Shown: positions 1 to 5,196, counted from the first letter of the stretch. The stretch: DNA of 5,432 bases from Patescibacteria group bacterium (GCA_030917125.1 JAUPVH010000040.1:1-5432), one strand, 5' to 3'. Numbers and translations: made by a program. Notes: generated by a model from the sequence alone, not told the origin.

Positions 1-230
1 GAGCAGCCACCCCAGATGCCGAACTTCTCACCGTTGGCGAGGGCGTACTCCAGGCAGTCCTCACGGACCACGCAGCCCTGACAGACAGCTTTGGCTTCCT
101 TGGTGGATGCGCCGCGCTCTGGGAAGAACAGATCTGGATCGGTGCCGAGGCAGTTGGCGAACATCTGCCAAGATTCAGCTTGATCGACATCGCTGACAAC
201 ACCAGAAATCTCCACATCATCGATGGCCAT
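1..230 (-). CDS. WhiB-family iron-sulfur transcriptional regulator, N-terminal part (C-terminus off window)
   Basis: Reading down from ATG at 230 gives 76 codons and stays open to the window edge, so the C-terminal basic DNA-binding part is missing. The visible protein has the WhiB arrangement: Cys27, then Cys50-x2-Cys53-x5-Cys59 (motif VCQGCVVREDCLEYAL), the four ligands of a [4Fe-4S] cluster, followed by the family's GIWGG turn at residues 71-75. Before Cys27 comes a short acidic leader and W21-Q-M-F; DPDLFFPERG precedes the second cysteine. An extra Cys76 follows GIWGG. WhiB proteins are small cytoplasmic regulators that bind sigma-factor region 4 and respond to redox state or nitric oxide; which role applies here cannot be told. 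A Shine-Dalgarno (AGGAGG, 240-235) supports the start. GC (133/230) and third-position GC (52/76) are higher than in the adjacent ruvA, which hints at transfer, strong codon selection or a chimeric contig. The family call is secure; the subfamily is not assigned. Confidence 0.93.
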   Translation of the reverse strand, partial: MAIDDVEISGVVSDVDQAESWQMFANCLGTDPDLFFPERGASTKEAKAVCQGCVVREDCLEYALANGEKFGIWGGC

Positions 231-232
231 TT

Positions 233-240
233 CCCCTCCT
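233..240 (-). promoter_or_regulatory. Strong Shine-Dalgarno of the WhiB-like gene
   Basis: The minus strand reads AGGAGGGG just before AA-ATG. The AGGAGG core (240-235) is 4 bases from the start codon, rather close but very strong in sequence. It fixes ATG at 230 as the start and contrasts with ruvA on the other side of the same spacer, which has no such site. Confidence 0.8.
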
Positions 241-270
241 ATAACCTGTGTAAGGTACGTGCTTATTTGC

Positions 271-300
271 ATACTACGCCTGCGAAAGTACTCAGGGCAA
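271..300 (-). promoter_or_regulatory. Candidate promoter of the WhiB-like gene
   Basis: The minus strand has TTGCCC (300-295; 4 of 6 to TTGACA), an 18-base spacer, then TAGTAT (276-271; 4 of 6 to TATAAT). Initiation would fall near 264, leaving a leader of about 35 bases that contains the Shine-Dalgarno. The -35 box touches the candidate -35 of the divergent ruvA promoter. Only consensus matching supports this. Confidence 0.45.
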
Positions 301-328
301 GACCTTTTTTATAAGAATGTGAGATAAT
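299..328 (+). promoter_or_regulatory. Candidate promoter of ruvAB, probably leaderless
   Basis: GATAAT at 323-328 is a 5-of-6 match to the -10 consensus and ends 6 bases before the ruvA ATG at 335, so transcription would start at or next to the A of the start codon. A weak -35 (AAGACC, 299-304) lies 18 bases upstream. No Shine-Dalgarno lies between 310 and 334, which fits a leaderless message. A second -10-like hexamer, TATAAG at 310-315, would start transcription about 13 bases before ATG but has no -35 partner. Confidence 0.5.
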
Positions 329-334
329 GCAGAC

Positions 335-892
335 ATGATAGCGCGCTTGGAGGGGGCAGTGGCCACCCGTGATTACGATCGAATAGTATTAGACGTCCAT
401 GGGGTCGGCTATGAGTTAATCGTGCCGGTGCGTGATATTGCCTCGGTAGAGCTTGGTGAAAAAGTAGCATTTTTTGTGGCCGAAAATATTCGTGAAGATA
501 GTTATGATTTGTATGGATTTCGCATCGAAGCCGAGCGGCAACTCTATCGAAAGCTGGTGAGCGTGAATGGTGTGGGGGCTAAGATGGCACATGCAATCGT
601 CTCGACGTATGACGCTGAGACATTAACTACAATTATTGATGCTGAAGAAATTGCTCGTTTAAGTCAGGTAAGTGGTGTGGGACGTAAGACAGCCCAGCGC
701 ATTATTTTAGAGTTACGTGGCAAGCTGGTTGCCGGCGATTCAGTGGGTGCCGCCAAATCAGCCGACCCAGCCCTACAGGCACTTATACAATTAGGATATC
801 GGGTCGATCAGGCTCAAGCTGCTCTCAAGGATGTCGATACAAGCTTAGATACGAGCGAGCGAGTGCGTCAGGCATTGCGGGAGATTGGTTGA
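335..892 (+). CDS. ruvA: Holliday junction branch migration complex subunit RuvA
   Basis: RuvA tetramers bind the four-way Holliday junction in the cytoplasm and load RuvB motors for branch migration during recombinational repair. The 185-residue product has the usual three-part layout. Residues 1-65 are the OB-fold domain, with the typical opening MIARLEG, HGVGYE at 22-27 and the acidic-pin region REDSYDLYGF at 53-62 (Glu54 and Asp55 match the pin acids that keep junction arms apart). Two helix-hairpin-helix motifs follow: VNGVGAKMA at 77-85 and VSGVGRKTA at 112-120, the latter leading into RIILELRGKL. After a linker at about 131-143, residues 144-185 form the small helical domain III that contacts RuvB. 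Length is close to the usual 190-200. The start is fixed by homology; there is no Shine-Dalgarno, but a -10-like element sits just upstream. The TGA stop overlaps the ruvB ATG by one base. No ruvC is seen next to it. Confidence 0.97.
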   Translation: MIARLEGAVATRDYDRIVLDVHGVGYELIVPVRDIASVELGEKVAFFVAENIREDSYDLYGFRIEAERQLYRKLVSVNGVGAKMAHAIVSTYDAETLTTIIDAEEIARLSQVSGVGRKTAQRIILELRGKLVAGDSVGAAKSADPALQALIQLGYRVDQAQAALKDVDTSLDTSERVRQALREIG

Positions 893-1941
893 TGATTGAG
901 CGGCAAGACGATTTAGTACGTCCTGAAGCGACCCCAGAAGAGACGCAGTTTGAAGAAAAAATTCGCCCGAGTAATTTTGAAGAATATATTGGGCAGAGGC
1001 AGGCGATTGATGCACTGACGCTGGCGATTGCTGCCGCTAAGAAGCGCGGTGATGCCTTGGATCATGTATTGCTCTATGGTCCACCGGGACTCGGCAAGAC
1101 CACGCTTGCCCATATTGTTGCCACTGAACTTGGCGGCCAATTAAAAATCACATCTGGCCCCGCAATTGAGCGGGCTGGAGATCTAGCAAGTTTACTGACA
1201 AACCTCAACGCTGGTGACGTATTATTTATTGATGAAATCCACCGCCTCAGTAGAACTGTTGAAGAAATTCTTTATCCGGCGATGGAAGATTATGTGATCG
1301 ATATTATGCTCGGCAAAGGGCCATCGGCTCAGTCACTACGCTTAGAGCTGGCGCCAATTACCATTATTGGGGCTACCACACGGTTTGGTGCGCTATCTGG
1401 ACCGTTACGCGATCGGTTTGGCATTGTGCAGCGCTTAGAGTTTTATTCCCCGGTTGAGATTTCAAGTATTCTAGCTCGGACAGCTCGCTTGATGAAGATT
1501 CAGGTAGATGATGATGCCCTGGCAGAGCTCGCCGCGCGCTCGAGGTTAACGCCACGTATTGCTAATCGTCTGATTCGTCGTATTCGTGATTACGCCGAAG
1601 TGCATAATGATGGTGTGGTGGATGCAAACGTGCTCTCTGCCGCATTTGCGCTGTTAGAAGTTGATGAACTGGGCTTGGACAGCGCTGACCGTCGAGTACT
1701 TCATACTCTCATCGATCATTACAACGGCGGTCCGGCAGGCGTAGAGGCTCTAGCCGCTGCATTATCTGAAGAGCGACAGACGATCGAGGACGTTGTAGAG
1801 CCATATCTCATTCAGCAGGGGCTTTTAAGGCGTACGTCACGCGGCCGCATGGTAAGCGAGAAGGGCTATCGCCATCTCGGAATCGTGCCACCCCATAATG
1901 ATAGTTCAACGGCGCAGACTTCCTTAGGGCTTGAAAAGTAG
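892..1941 (+). CDS. ruvB: Holliday junction branch migration ATPase RuvB
   Basis: RuvB is the hexameric AAA+ motor that pulls DNA through the RuvA-bound junction. From ATG at 892 the protein has 349 residues. Visible elements: Walker A GPPGLGKTT at 63-71, Walker B LFIDEIHRL at 111-119, sensor 1 GATTR at 160-164, the arginine-finger segment GPLRDRFG at 170-177 (Arg173), the sensor 2 helix PRIANRLIRRIRDYA from 221, and the C-terminal winged helix from about 262 with GGPAGVEALAAAL and RTSRGRMVSEKGYRHLGI. The ruvA stop and this ATG share one base (TGATG), and GGAG at 880-883 is a well-placed Shine-Dalgarno 8 bases before ATG, so translation is probably coupled. An in-frame TTG at 889 is a less likely start. 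An oddity is SRLTPRIANR where most RuvBs have SRGTPRIANR. All catalytic residues are present, so the protein should be functional. Confidence 0.98.
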   Translation: MIERQDDLVRPEATPEETQFEEKIRPSNFEEYIGQRQAIDALTLAIAAAKKRGDALDHVLLYGPPGLGKTTLAHIVATELGGQLKITSGPAIERAGDLASLLTNLNAGDVLFIDEIHRLSRTVEEILYPAMEDYVIDIMLGKGPSAQSLRLELAPITIIGATTRFGALSGPLRDRFGIVQRLEFYSPVEISSILARTARLMKIQVDDDALAELAARSRLTPRIANRLIRRIRDYAEVHNDGVVDANVLSAAFALLEVDELGLDSADRRVLHTLIDHYNGGPAGVEALAAALSEERQTIEDVVEPYLIQQGLLRRTSRGRMVSEKGYRHLGIVPPHNDSSTAQTSLGLEK

Positions 1942-1943
1942 CG

Positions 1944-1949
1944 TAAAAT
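1944..1949 (+). promoter_or_regulatory. Candidate -10 element for the PH-domain gene (leaderless)
   Basis: TAAAAT (5 of 6 to TATAAT) starts 2 bases after the ruvB stop and ends 6 bases before the ATG at 1956, the same spacing as before ruvA. No Shine-Dalgarno precedes that ATG. No convincing -35 lies at 16-18 bases upstream, so this is a weak call; simple read-through from ruvB remains possible. Confidence 0.3.
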
Positions 1950-1955
1950 ATAAGT

Positions 1956-2603
1956 ATGGAAGATTCAGATCGTCGTTATCCGGGGCAAGATGCCGATGAG
2001 GTTGTCCAGCGCGTTATTCACAAGCACGTGATGGCGGTATTGCCGTACGTGGGCGTGGCTGTTCTCTTATTCTTTCTCGGACTTGTGGCAATTTTTTATG
2101 GCGCAGCCGGAGATCCTGGCATCCCGTCGACTGACTTTGCGGGCTACACTACCTCGGCTATTCCAATTCCATTAATTCCGATTGGCTTGGGTGGAATTTT
2201 GTTGGCTTGTTTTATGGGCATAGCCTCGATTTATGTGTGGTGGCAGAACAGGCTTTTTATTACTGATGAAAACATTGTTGATATGGACCAGGTCGGACTT
2301 TTCCAGCGTACTATTGCTACATTGCGGCTGAGCCGCGTGCAAGATATTTCGGTACAGGTGAAGGGACCAATGCAAACTATCTTTCACTACGGAACTGTAA
2401 CTGTTCAGACGGCCGGTGAAAAAGAGCTATTTCACTTTGATTACGTTCCGAAACCATATGAAGTAAAGGCTATTATTGTGGAGACCTACGAAAAATTTGC
2501 TGAAACTAAACCCGTTGAAAGTGATGGCCTGCTACATAAAACACCCGCCGAACCGGATATGGATGGCGATAATAATTTCCCAATTCCTAAGAAAAAAGTC
2601 TAA
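1956..2603 (+). CDS. Membrane protein with bacterial PH (bPH_2/DUF304-like) domain
   Basis: This 215-residue protein has a hydrophilic N-terminus (1-25), two membrane helices at about 26-49 and 71-95, and then a bacterial pleckstrin-homology-like domain at about 96-175. The domain shows the family pattern: WWQNRLFITDENIVDMDQVGLF, then LRLSRVQDISVQVKG, then FHYGTVTVQTAGE, in line with YdbS/YdbT-type proteins. The 40-residue C-terminal tail is acidic and low in hydrophobic residues and ends in PKKKV. The segment between the helices (50-70) is rich in Gly, Pro, Ser and Thr. It follows ruvB by 14 bases, so it may be cotranscribed, but it has a -10-like element of its own and no Shine-Dalgarno. 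No specific function is established for this type; a link to DNA repair is not implied by the sequence. It ends 9 bases from a convergent gene with no visible terminator between. Confidence 0.85.
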   Translation: MEDSDRRYPGQDADEVVQRVIHKHVMAVLPYVGVAVLLFFLGLVAIFYGAAGDPGIPSTDFAGYTTSAIPIPLIPIGLGGILLACFMGIASIYVWWQNRLFITDENIVDMDQVGLFQRTIATLRLSRVQDISVQVKGPMQTIFHYGTVTVQTAGEKELFHFDYVPKPYEVKAIIVETYEKFAETKPVESDGLLHKTPAEPDMDGDNNFPIPKKKV

Positions 2604-2612
2604 GTTACATGT

Positions 2613-2921
2613 TTAGTTCGGGGCGAAGGGGTCTTCTTTGCCGACATCTTCGGTGCTCGGTGTATTTCCAGCTGGAGTGAGGTCATCGAGAGATTCGAGG
2701 GTTTTTTCGTTAAAACGCACTTGTTTGGAGGCGCTAGATTCGGCTTGTTTTTTTTCGAGTTCAGAGATGTCACCTGTGGCATACAGGAGGTTGGTGAGAA
2801 AATAGCCCGTATACAGCACTATTCCACCAACGGCCAGTACTCCGATTACACCCAAGGAGCGGCTAAGTTTTTTAGCGAGGTTTTTGAGTGATGTTGAATC
2901 GAGCTTCATGTTTAAGTTCAT
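2613..2921 (-). CDS. Small single-pass membrane protein, last gene of the pil cluster (PilP-like stub?)
   Basis: The 102-residue product has a basic N-terminus (KNLAKKLSR at 13-21), one membrane helix at about 23-46, and an extracytoplasmic tail of about 55 residues rich in Ser, Glu, Lys and Pro. The tail contains VRFNEKTLESLDDL at 68-81 and ends in KEDPFAPN. The N-in topology is inferred from the basic flank. The gene lies directly after pilO, where pilP stands in diderm pil operons, and the DPFAP ending recalls the DPF/NPF motif common in PilP. The folded beta domain by which PilP contacts the secretin is absent. ATG at 2921 is preferred over the internal ATG at 2909 because AGGAG sits 6 bases upstream; the pilO TAG stop overlaps that Shine-Dalgarno. 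I do not firmly recognise the family. A role as a pilus-platform partner of PilN/PilO is inferred from position. Confidence 0.82.
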   Translation of the reverse strand: MNLNMKLDSTSLKNLAKKLSRSLGVIGVLAVGGIVLYTGYFLTNLLYATGDISELEKKQAESSASKQVRFNEKTLESLDDLTPAGNTPSTEDVGKEDPFAPN

Positions 2922-2930
2922 GGGTGTCTC

Positions 2931-3488
2931 CTAAGGCTTCAAATATGCTACCAGTGACATGCTGACATCAAGGGTATTGGGATTAGTTTGGGTTTTGTTG
3001 GCGGTGAGTGAGGTAACTGAGTTATAGCGGCTGAGAGTATCGAGGCGATTAAGGAAGGCGATAATCTGTGGGTAGCTTCCAGCTGCACGTAACGAAATAG
3101 GAAGGATGTAGAGGTCTTGCTGGGCAGTTGCCTGATTAGTATCGGCCTTGGTGGGGGTGGCTGCACCAGTAAACTGAACACTTGCAATTGTCACCCCTGT
3201 TTCAGCTGCGGCAGATTTAAGTTCTAAGAGAATCTCAGCTTGTTGGGAGGTACGCGGTAGTGCGCGATCAATCTCATCGGCCCGCGATTTAGCGGTTTCA
3301 TAACGTCGAGATAGTTGTATGAGTTGGTCAATTCTTTTTTGATTATTATCGAGCTCGAGTTTCTTTTCATTCACTACATCTTTTTGAGAGAGGAGTTGAT
3401 CACGACCCCAAAGATAGCCACCGGCAAAGCCAGCAATCAATAAGGCGAGCACTCCACACAGGAAAAAGAAGAATAGCTTGGCTTTCAT
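2931..3488 (-). CDS. pilO: Type IV pilus inner-membrane platform protein PilO
   Basis: PilO pairs with PilN in the cytoplasmic membrane to form the alignment/platform complex of type IV pili. The 185-residue product has a very hydrophobic N-terminal helix (about 4-27), a coiled-coil stretch rich in Lys, Glu and Gln (about 35-75), the family's ALP segment at 76-78, and a ferredoxin-like C-terminal domain at about 84-183. Typical PilO features are the helix AEILLELKSAAAETGV followed by VQF, and the stretch LPISLRAAGSYPQIIAFLNRLDTL (129-152), equivalent to the usual G-x-Y-x2-l-x2-Fl-x2-L. A Gln/Thr/Ala-rich loop at 108-124 separates two strands. Its ATG overlaps the pilN stop (ATGA), and GGAG lies 7 bases upstream, so it is translationally coupled to pilN. 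Residues are few to identify by eye, but position and layout together make the call strong. Confidence 0.9.
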   Translation of the reverse strand: MKAKLFFFFLCGVLALLIAGFAGGYLWGRDQLLSQKDVVNEKKLELDNNQKRIDQLIQLSRRYETAKSRADEIDRALPRTSQQAEILLELKSAAAETGVTIASVQFTGAATPTKADTNQATAQQDLYILPISLRAAGSYPQIIAFLNRLDTLSRYNSVTSLTANKTQTNPNTLDVSMSLVAYLKP

Positions 3489-4039
3489 TTGAGCGCTCCG
3501 GCTTCGAGTCCGACGACGAATGTGACACGGTTGGTTGGCTTGTCAGAGTATGGGTCGGTAGCAGGTTCGAGCACCTGGATTGCCGCTGAACTGAATCGGT
3601 CGGAGGCCTCGAGAGCATTCTTAAAGCTCGCCGCGGCTTGATCAGAGGTGGCGTAAGCGGTTAATGTCATGGTTTTCCCAGCCGTATCAACAGCAAAGCT
3701 TGTAACATACGCATCTGGCGGTGTAGCTTCGGCTAGGGCTTGCAGCAGCGCGGGGTAGCGGGTGCGATTGGCTTGGATTTTTTCGATAGTAGCCAGGCGG
3801 TCGGCCAGGGCCTTTGCTTGGTTCTCGATTTGTCCGTAGGCTTGGGTTTTTTCACTTTCTTCTGTTATGTCTGCTGTGAGCCGCGCCTCTTCTTTACTGA
3901 GGATTAGCCAGCTTGCGTAAAAGGCGACGGCGGTAATAAGACCGAGTACTACAATGCCAATGATGGCAAAGCTTAAAAGGCGATTATATTGTGAGTAGCG
4001 TCGTTGCTCTTTGACCTCTGGTGGAAGTAGATTAATCAT
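3485..4039 (-). CDS. pilN: Type IV pilus inner-membrane platform protein PilN
   Basis: PilN is a bitopic membrane protein whose short cytoplasmic tail docks into PilM and whose outer domain pairs with PilO. The 184-residue product begins with the hallmark INLLPPE (2-8), the PilM-binding motif, followed by a basic stretch KEQRRYSQYNR. A membrane helix spans about 21-47, a coiled coil about 48-92 (rich in Glu, Lys, Gln and Ala), and a ferredoxin-like domain about 95-180 containing TPPDAYVTSFAVD and MTLTAYATS. This is the normal PilN size and order. The ATG at 4039 overlaps the pilM TGA stop (ATGA), with a weak GAGG about 9 bases upstream, which points to coupled translation. Confidence 0.94.
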   Translation of the reverse strand: MINLLPPEVKEQRRYSQYNRLLSFAIIGIVVLGLITAVAFYASWLILSKEEARLTADITEESEKTQAYGQIENQAKALADRLATIEKIQANRTRYPALLQALAEATPPDAYVTSFAVDTAGKTMTLTAYATSDQAAASFKNALEASDRFSSAAIQVLEPATDPYSDKPTNRVTFVVGLEAGALK

Positions 4040-5112
4040 GTGATAAAACCTCGTAGAGCTAAGCCAAACGCTGTGGTAAAGCCAGAAGTTATGTCTTGGG
4101 GCAGCGGAGAGCTCAGTTTTACTTTGTGGTGGTCCCAGGCTGACGTAATATCAACCGGTAGTTTGGTTTTGGCAGTCAGCACTTCAGCAAAGCCTGGCAT
4201 GTGCGATGCCCCACCGGTGAGTAAAAGCTGCTCGACTTGGCGGTGATGTTCGTCGGTGGTCCTCTCTTGATGGTATTTCACGAGTTTTTGGATTTCTGCA
4301 ATGAGCTGCGCTAGCGCTGGGTTGAGGGCGGCGTCAATTTTTTCTTTCAGGCCAGAGTCCGCGATTCCAAATTTCATTTTTATCTCATTGGCATGTTCTT
4401 CGGAGATTTTGAGATGAGTGGCTAGAATTTTCGTAACTTCGTCGCCACCAAAAGGTGTGGTGGTAGATACCTTAATAGTGTCGGTTACAATGGCCATGTC
4501 GGTTGCCGTGGAGCCAACGTCGAGCACAAGCACGGTTTTATTCAGTTCATTGGCGGGATGGAGAGCTCGGATGTTGGCAGCGAGCGTTGTCTCAAAGCTA
4601 TGAGGGGTGAGCTTGAGGAATTCTAACAGTTTCATGTAGCTATCAATAATCGCGCGAGGTGCAGCTACCAAAAAAATCTCATACTCTTTAGTTACTCCTG
4701 TTGCATCTTTCTTTTCTTCGATAATCTCAAAATCCATATAGAGATCACTCATAGGCATAGGAATATATTGCTGTGACTCCCACTGTACGGCTTCAGCCAG
4801 TTTTTCTCGCTTCATGGCAGGCAGTGTAATAGACCGGGTGAAGAGGTGGGCTTGCGGCAGGCCAACCGCTACGGCCTTGGCGTGGATATGACCAATTGAG
4901 GGTTGTCTGAGGCTGGCTAAAATAGTTTCAGCTAAGTGCTCCGGTTCGGCGATGACTCCTTCGATAATCGTATCCGATTTGAGAGGGGCCGAACCCATAC
5001 CAATAAGCTTGTAGCTATGGCCGGATTGTTTGAGTTCCAAAAACTTGGCTGCGTGCTGGCCAATATCAAGGCCGAAAACGGCCCGGTTTTTATAGATGAC
5101 AGGGAGATGCAT
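4036..5112 (-). CDS. pilM: Type IV pilus assembly ATP-binding protein PilM (actin-like)
   Basis: PilM is an actin/FtsA-like cytoplasmic protein that binds ATP and the N-terminal tail of PilN, linking the pilus motor side to the membrane platform. The 358-residue product shows the actin-fold landmarks in order: phosphate-1 loop FGLDIGQHAAKFLEL at 13-27, the PilM-type helix with WESQQYIPMP at 111-120, phosphate-2 loop VLDVGSTATDMAIV at 196-209, FGGDEVTKIL at 221-230 and the adenosine motif LLTGGASHMPGF at 297-308. It ends with FTTAFGLALRG, typical of the family. Length is normal. ATG at 5112 is the only reasonable start, yet no Shine-Dalgarno is seen in the 25 bases before it, which is unusual beside pilN, pilO and the last gene. 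It heads a pilM-pilN-pilO-small ORF operon with its own promoter. Confidence 0.95.
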   Translation of the reverse strand: MHLPVIYKNRAVFGLDIGQHAAKFLELKQSGHSYKLIGMGSAPLKSDTIIEGVIAEPEHLAETILASLRQPSIGHIHAKAVAVGLPQAHLFTRSITLPAMKREKLAEAVQWESQQYIPMPMSDLYMDFEIIEEKKDATGVTKEYEIFLVAAPRAIIDSYMKLLEFLKLTPHSFETTLAANIRALHPANELNKTVLVLDVGSTATDMAIVTDTIKVSTTTPFGGDEVTKILATHLKISEEHANEIKMKFGIADSGLKEKIDAALNPALAQLIAEIQKLVKYHQERTTDEHHRQVEQLLLTGGASHMPGFAEVLTAKTKLPVDITSAWDHHKVKLSSPLPQDITSGFTTAFGLALRGFIT

Positions 5113-5122
5113 TTATGTAATA

Positions 5123-5161
5123 AGCTTATGTTTGTGTGTCTCTATTGTACAAGCATAAGCT
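5123..5161. repeat. Near-perfect 13-base inverted repeat over the pilM promoter (candidate operator)
   Basis: The plus strand reads AGCTTATGTTTGT (5123-5135), 13 spacer bases, then ACAAGCATAAGCT (5149-5161). The arms are reverse complements except at one position, and as plus-strand RNA that position would be a G-U pair. The arm centres are 26 bases apart, about two and a half helical turns. The distal arm and spacer cover the candidate pilM -10 element (5144-5149), and the proximal arm ends 10 bases before the pilM ATG. As initiation would be near 5137, a pilM transcript would contain only one arm, so a DNA-level operator fits better than an mRNA hairpin. A read-through transcript from the pilin gene could still fold it. 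The repeat is seen directly; its function is inferred. Confidence 0.6.
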
Positions 5162-5171
5162 GTACTCTAAA
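5144..5171 (-). promoter_or_regulatory. Candidate promoter of the pilMNO operon
   Basis: The minus strand shows TTTAGA (5171-5166; 4 of 6 to the -35 consensus), a 16-base spacer and TACAAT (5149-5144; 5 of 6 to the -10 consensus). Initiation would fall near 5137, giving a 5' leader of about 25 bases without a Shine-Dalgarno. The -35 box lies inside the 3' arm of the upstream terminator hairpin, so one gene's end and the next gene's promoter share bases. Confidence 0.5.
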
Positions 5172-5196
5172 AGCCACTCAGAGAGTGGCTTTTAGA
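5166..5196 (-). terminator. Intrinsic terminator-like hairpin after the pilin gene
   Basis: A 14-base perfect inverted repeat (arms 5166-5179 and 5183-5196, TCTAAAAGCCACTC and its complement) with a 3-base loop begins 16 bases after the pilin-like stop codon. Read on the minus strand, the GC core GCCACTC/GAGTGGC is followed by CTTTTAG; the U run is only four long and lies within the extended stem. The flanking A and T runs make it look bidirectional. It separates the pilin gene from pilM, so abundant pilin message could be made without equal expression of pilMNO. Confidence 0.75.

Noticed and set aside
310..315. TATAAG as the main -10 for ruvA
   Set aside because: It has no -35-like partner at 16-18 bases and would give a short leader without a Shine-Dalgarno; GATAAT at 323-328 fits better, though TATAAG is not excluded.
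889..891. In-frame TTG as the ruvB start, one codon before the ATG
   Set aside because: ATG at 892 forms the usual TGATG overlap with the ruvA stop and has GGAG at a good distance, so TTG is unnecessary.
913..1140. Minus-strand open frame inside ruvB
   Set aside because: It lies antisense to strongly conserved RuvB codons, including Walker A, and the translation has no domain-like pattern.
2600..2616. Small imperfect palindrome CTAA...TTAG at the convergent junction as a terminator
   Set aside because: Only four canonical pairs and no U run; too weak to support.
335..5112. Possible recoding of UGA to glycine, as in some Patescibacteria
   Set aside because: ruvA, pilM and pilN all end at TGA exactly where their families end, and no gene here needs TGA read through.
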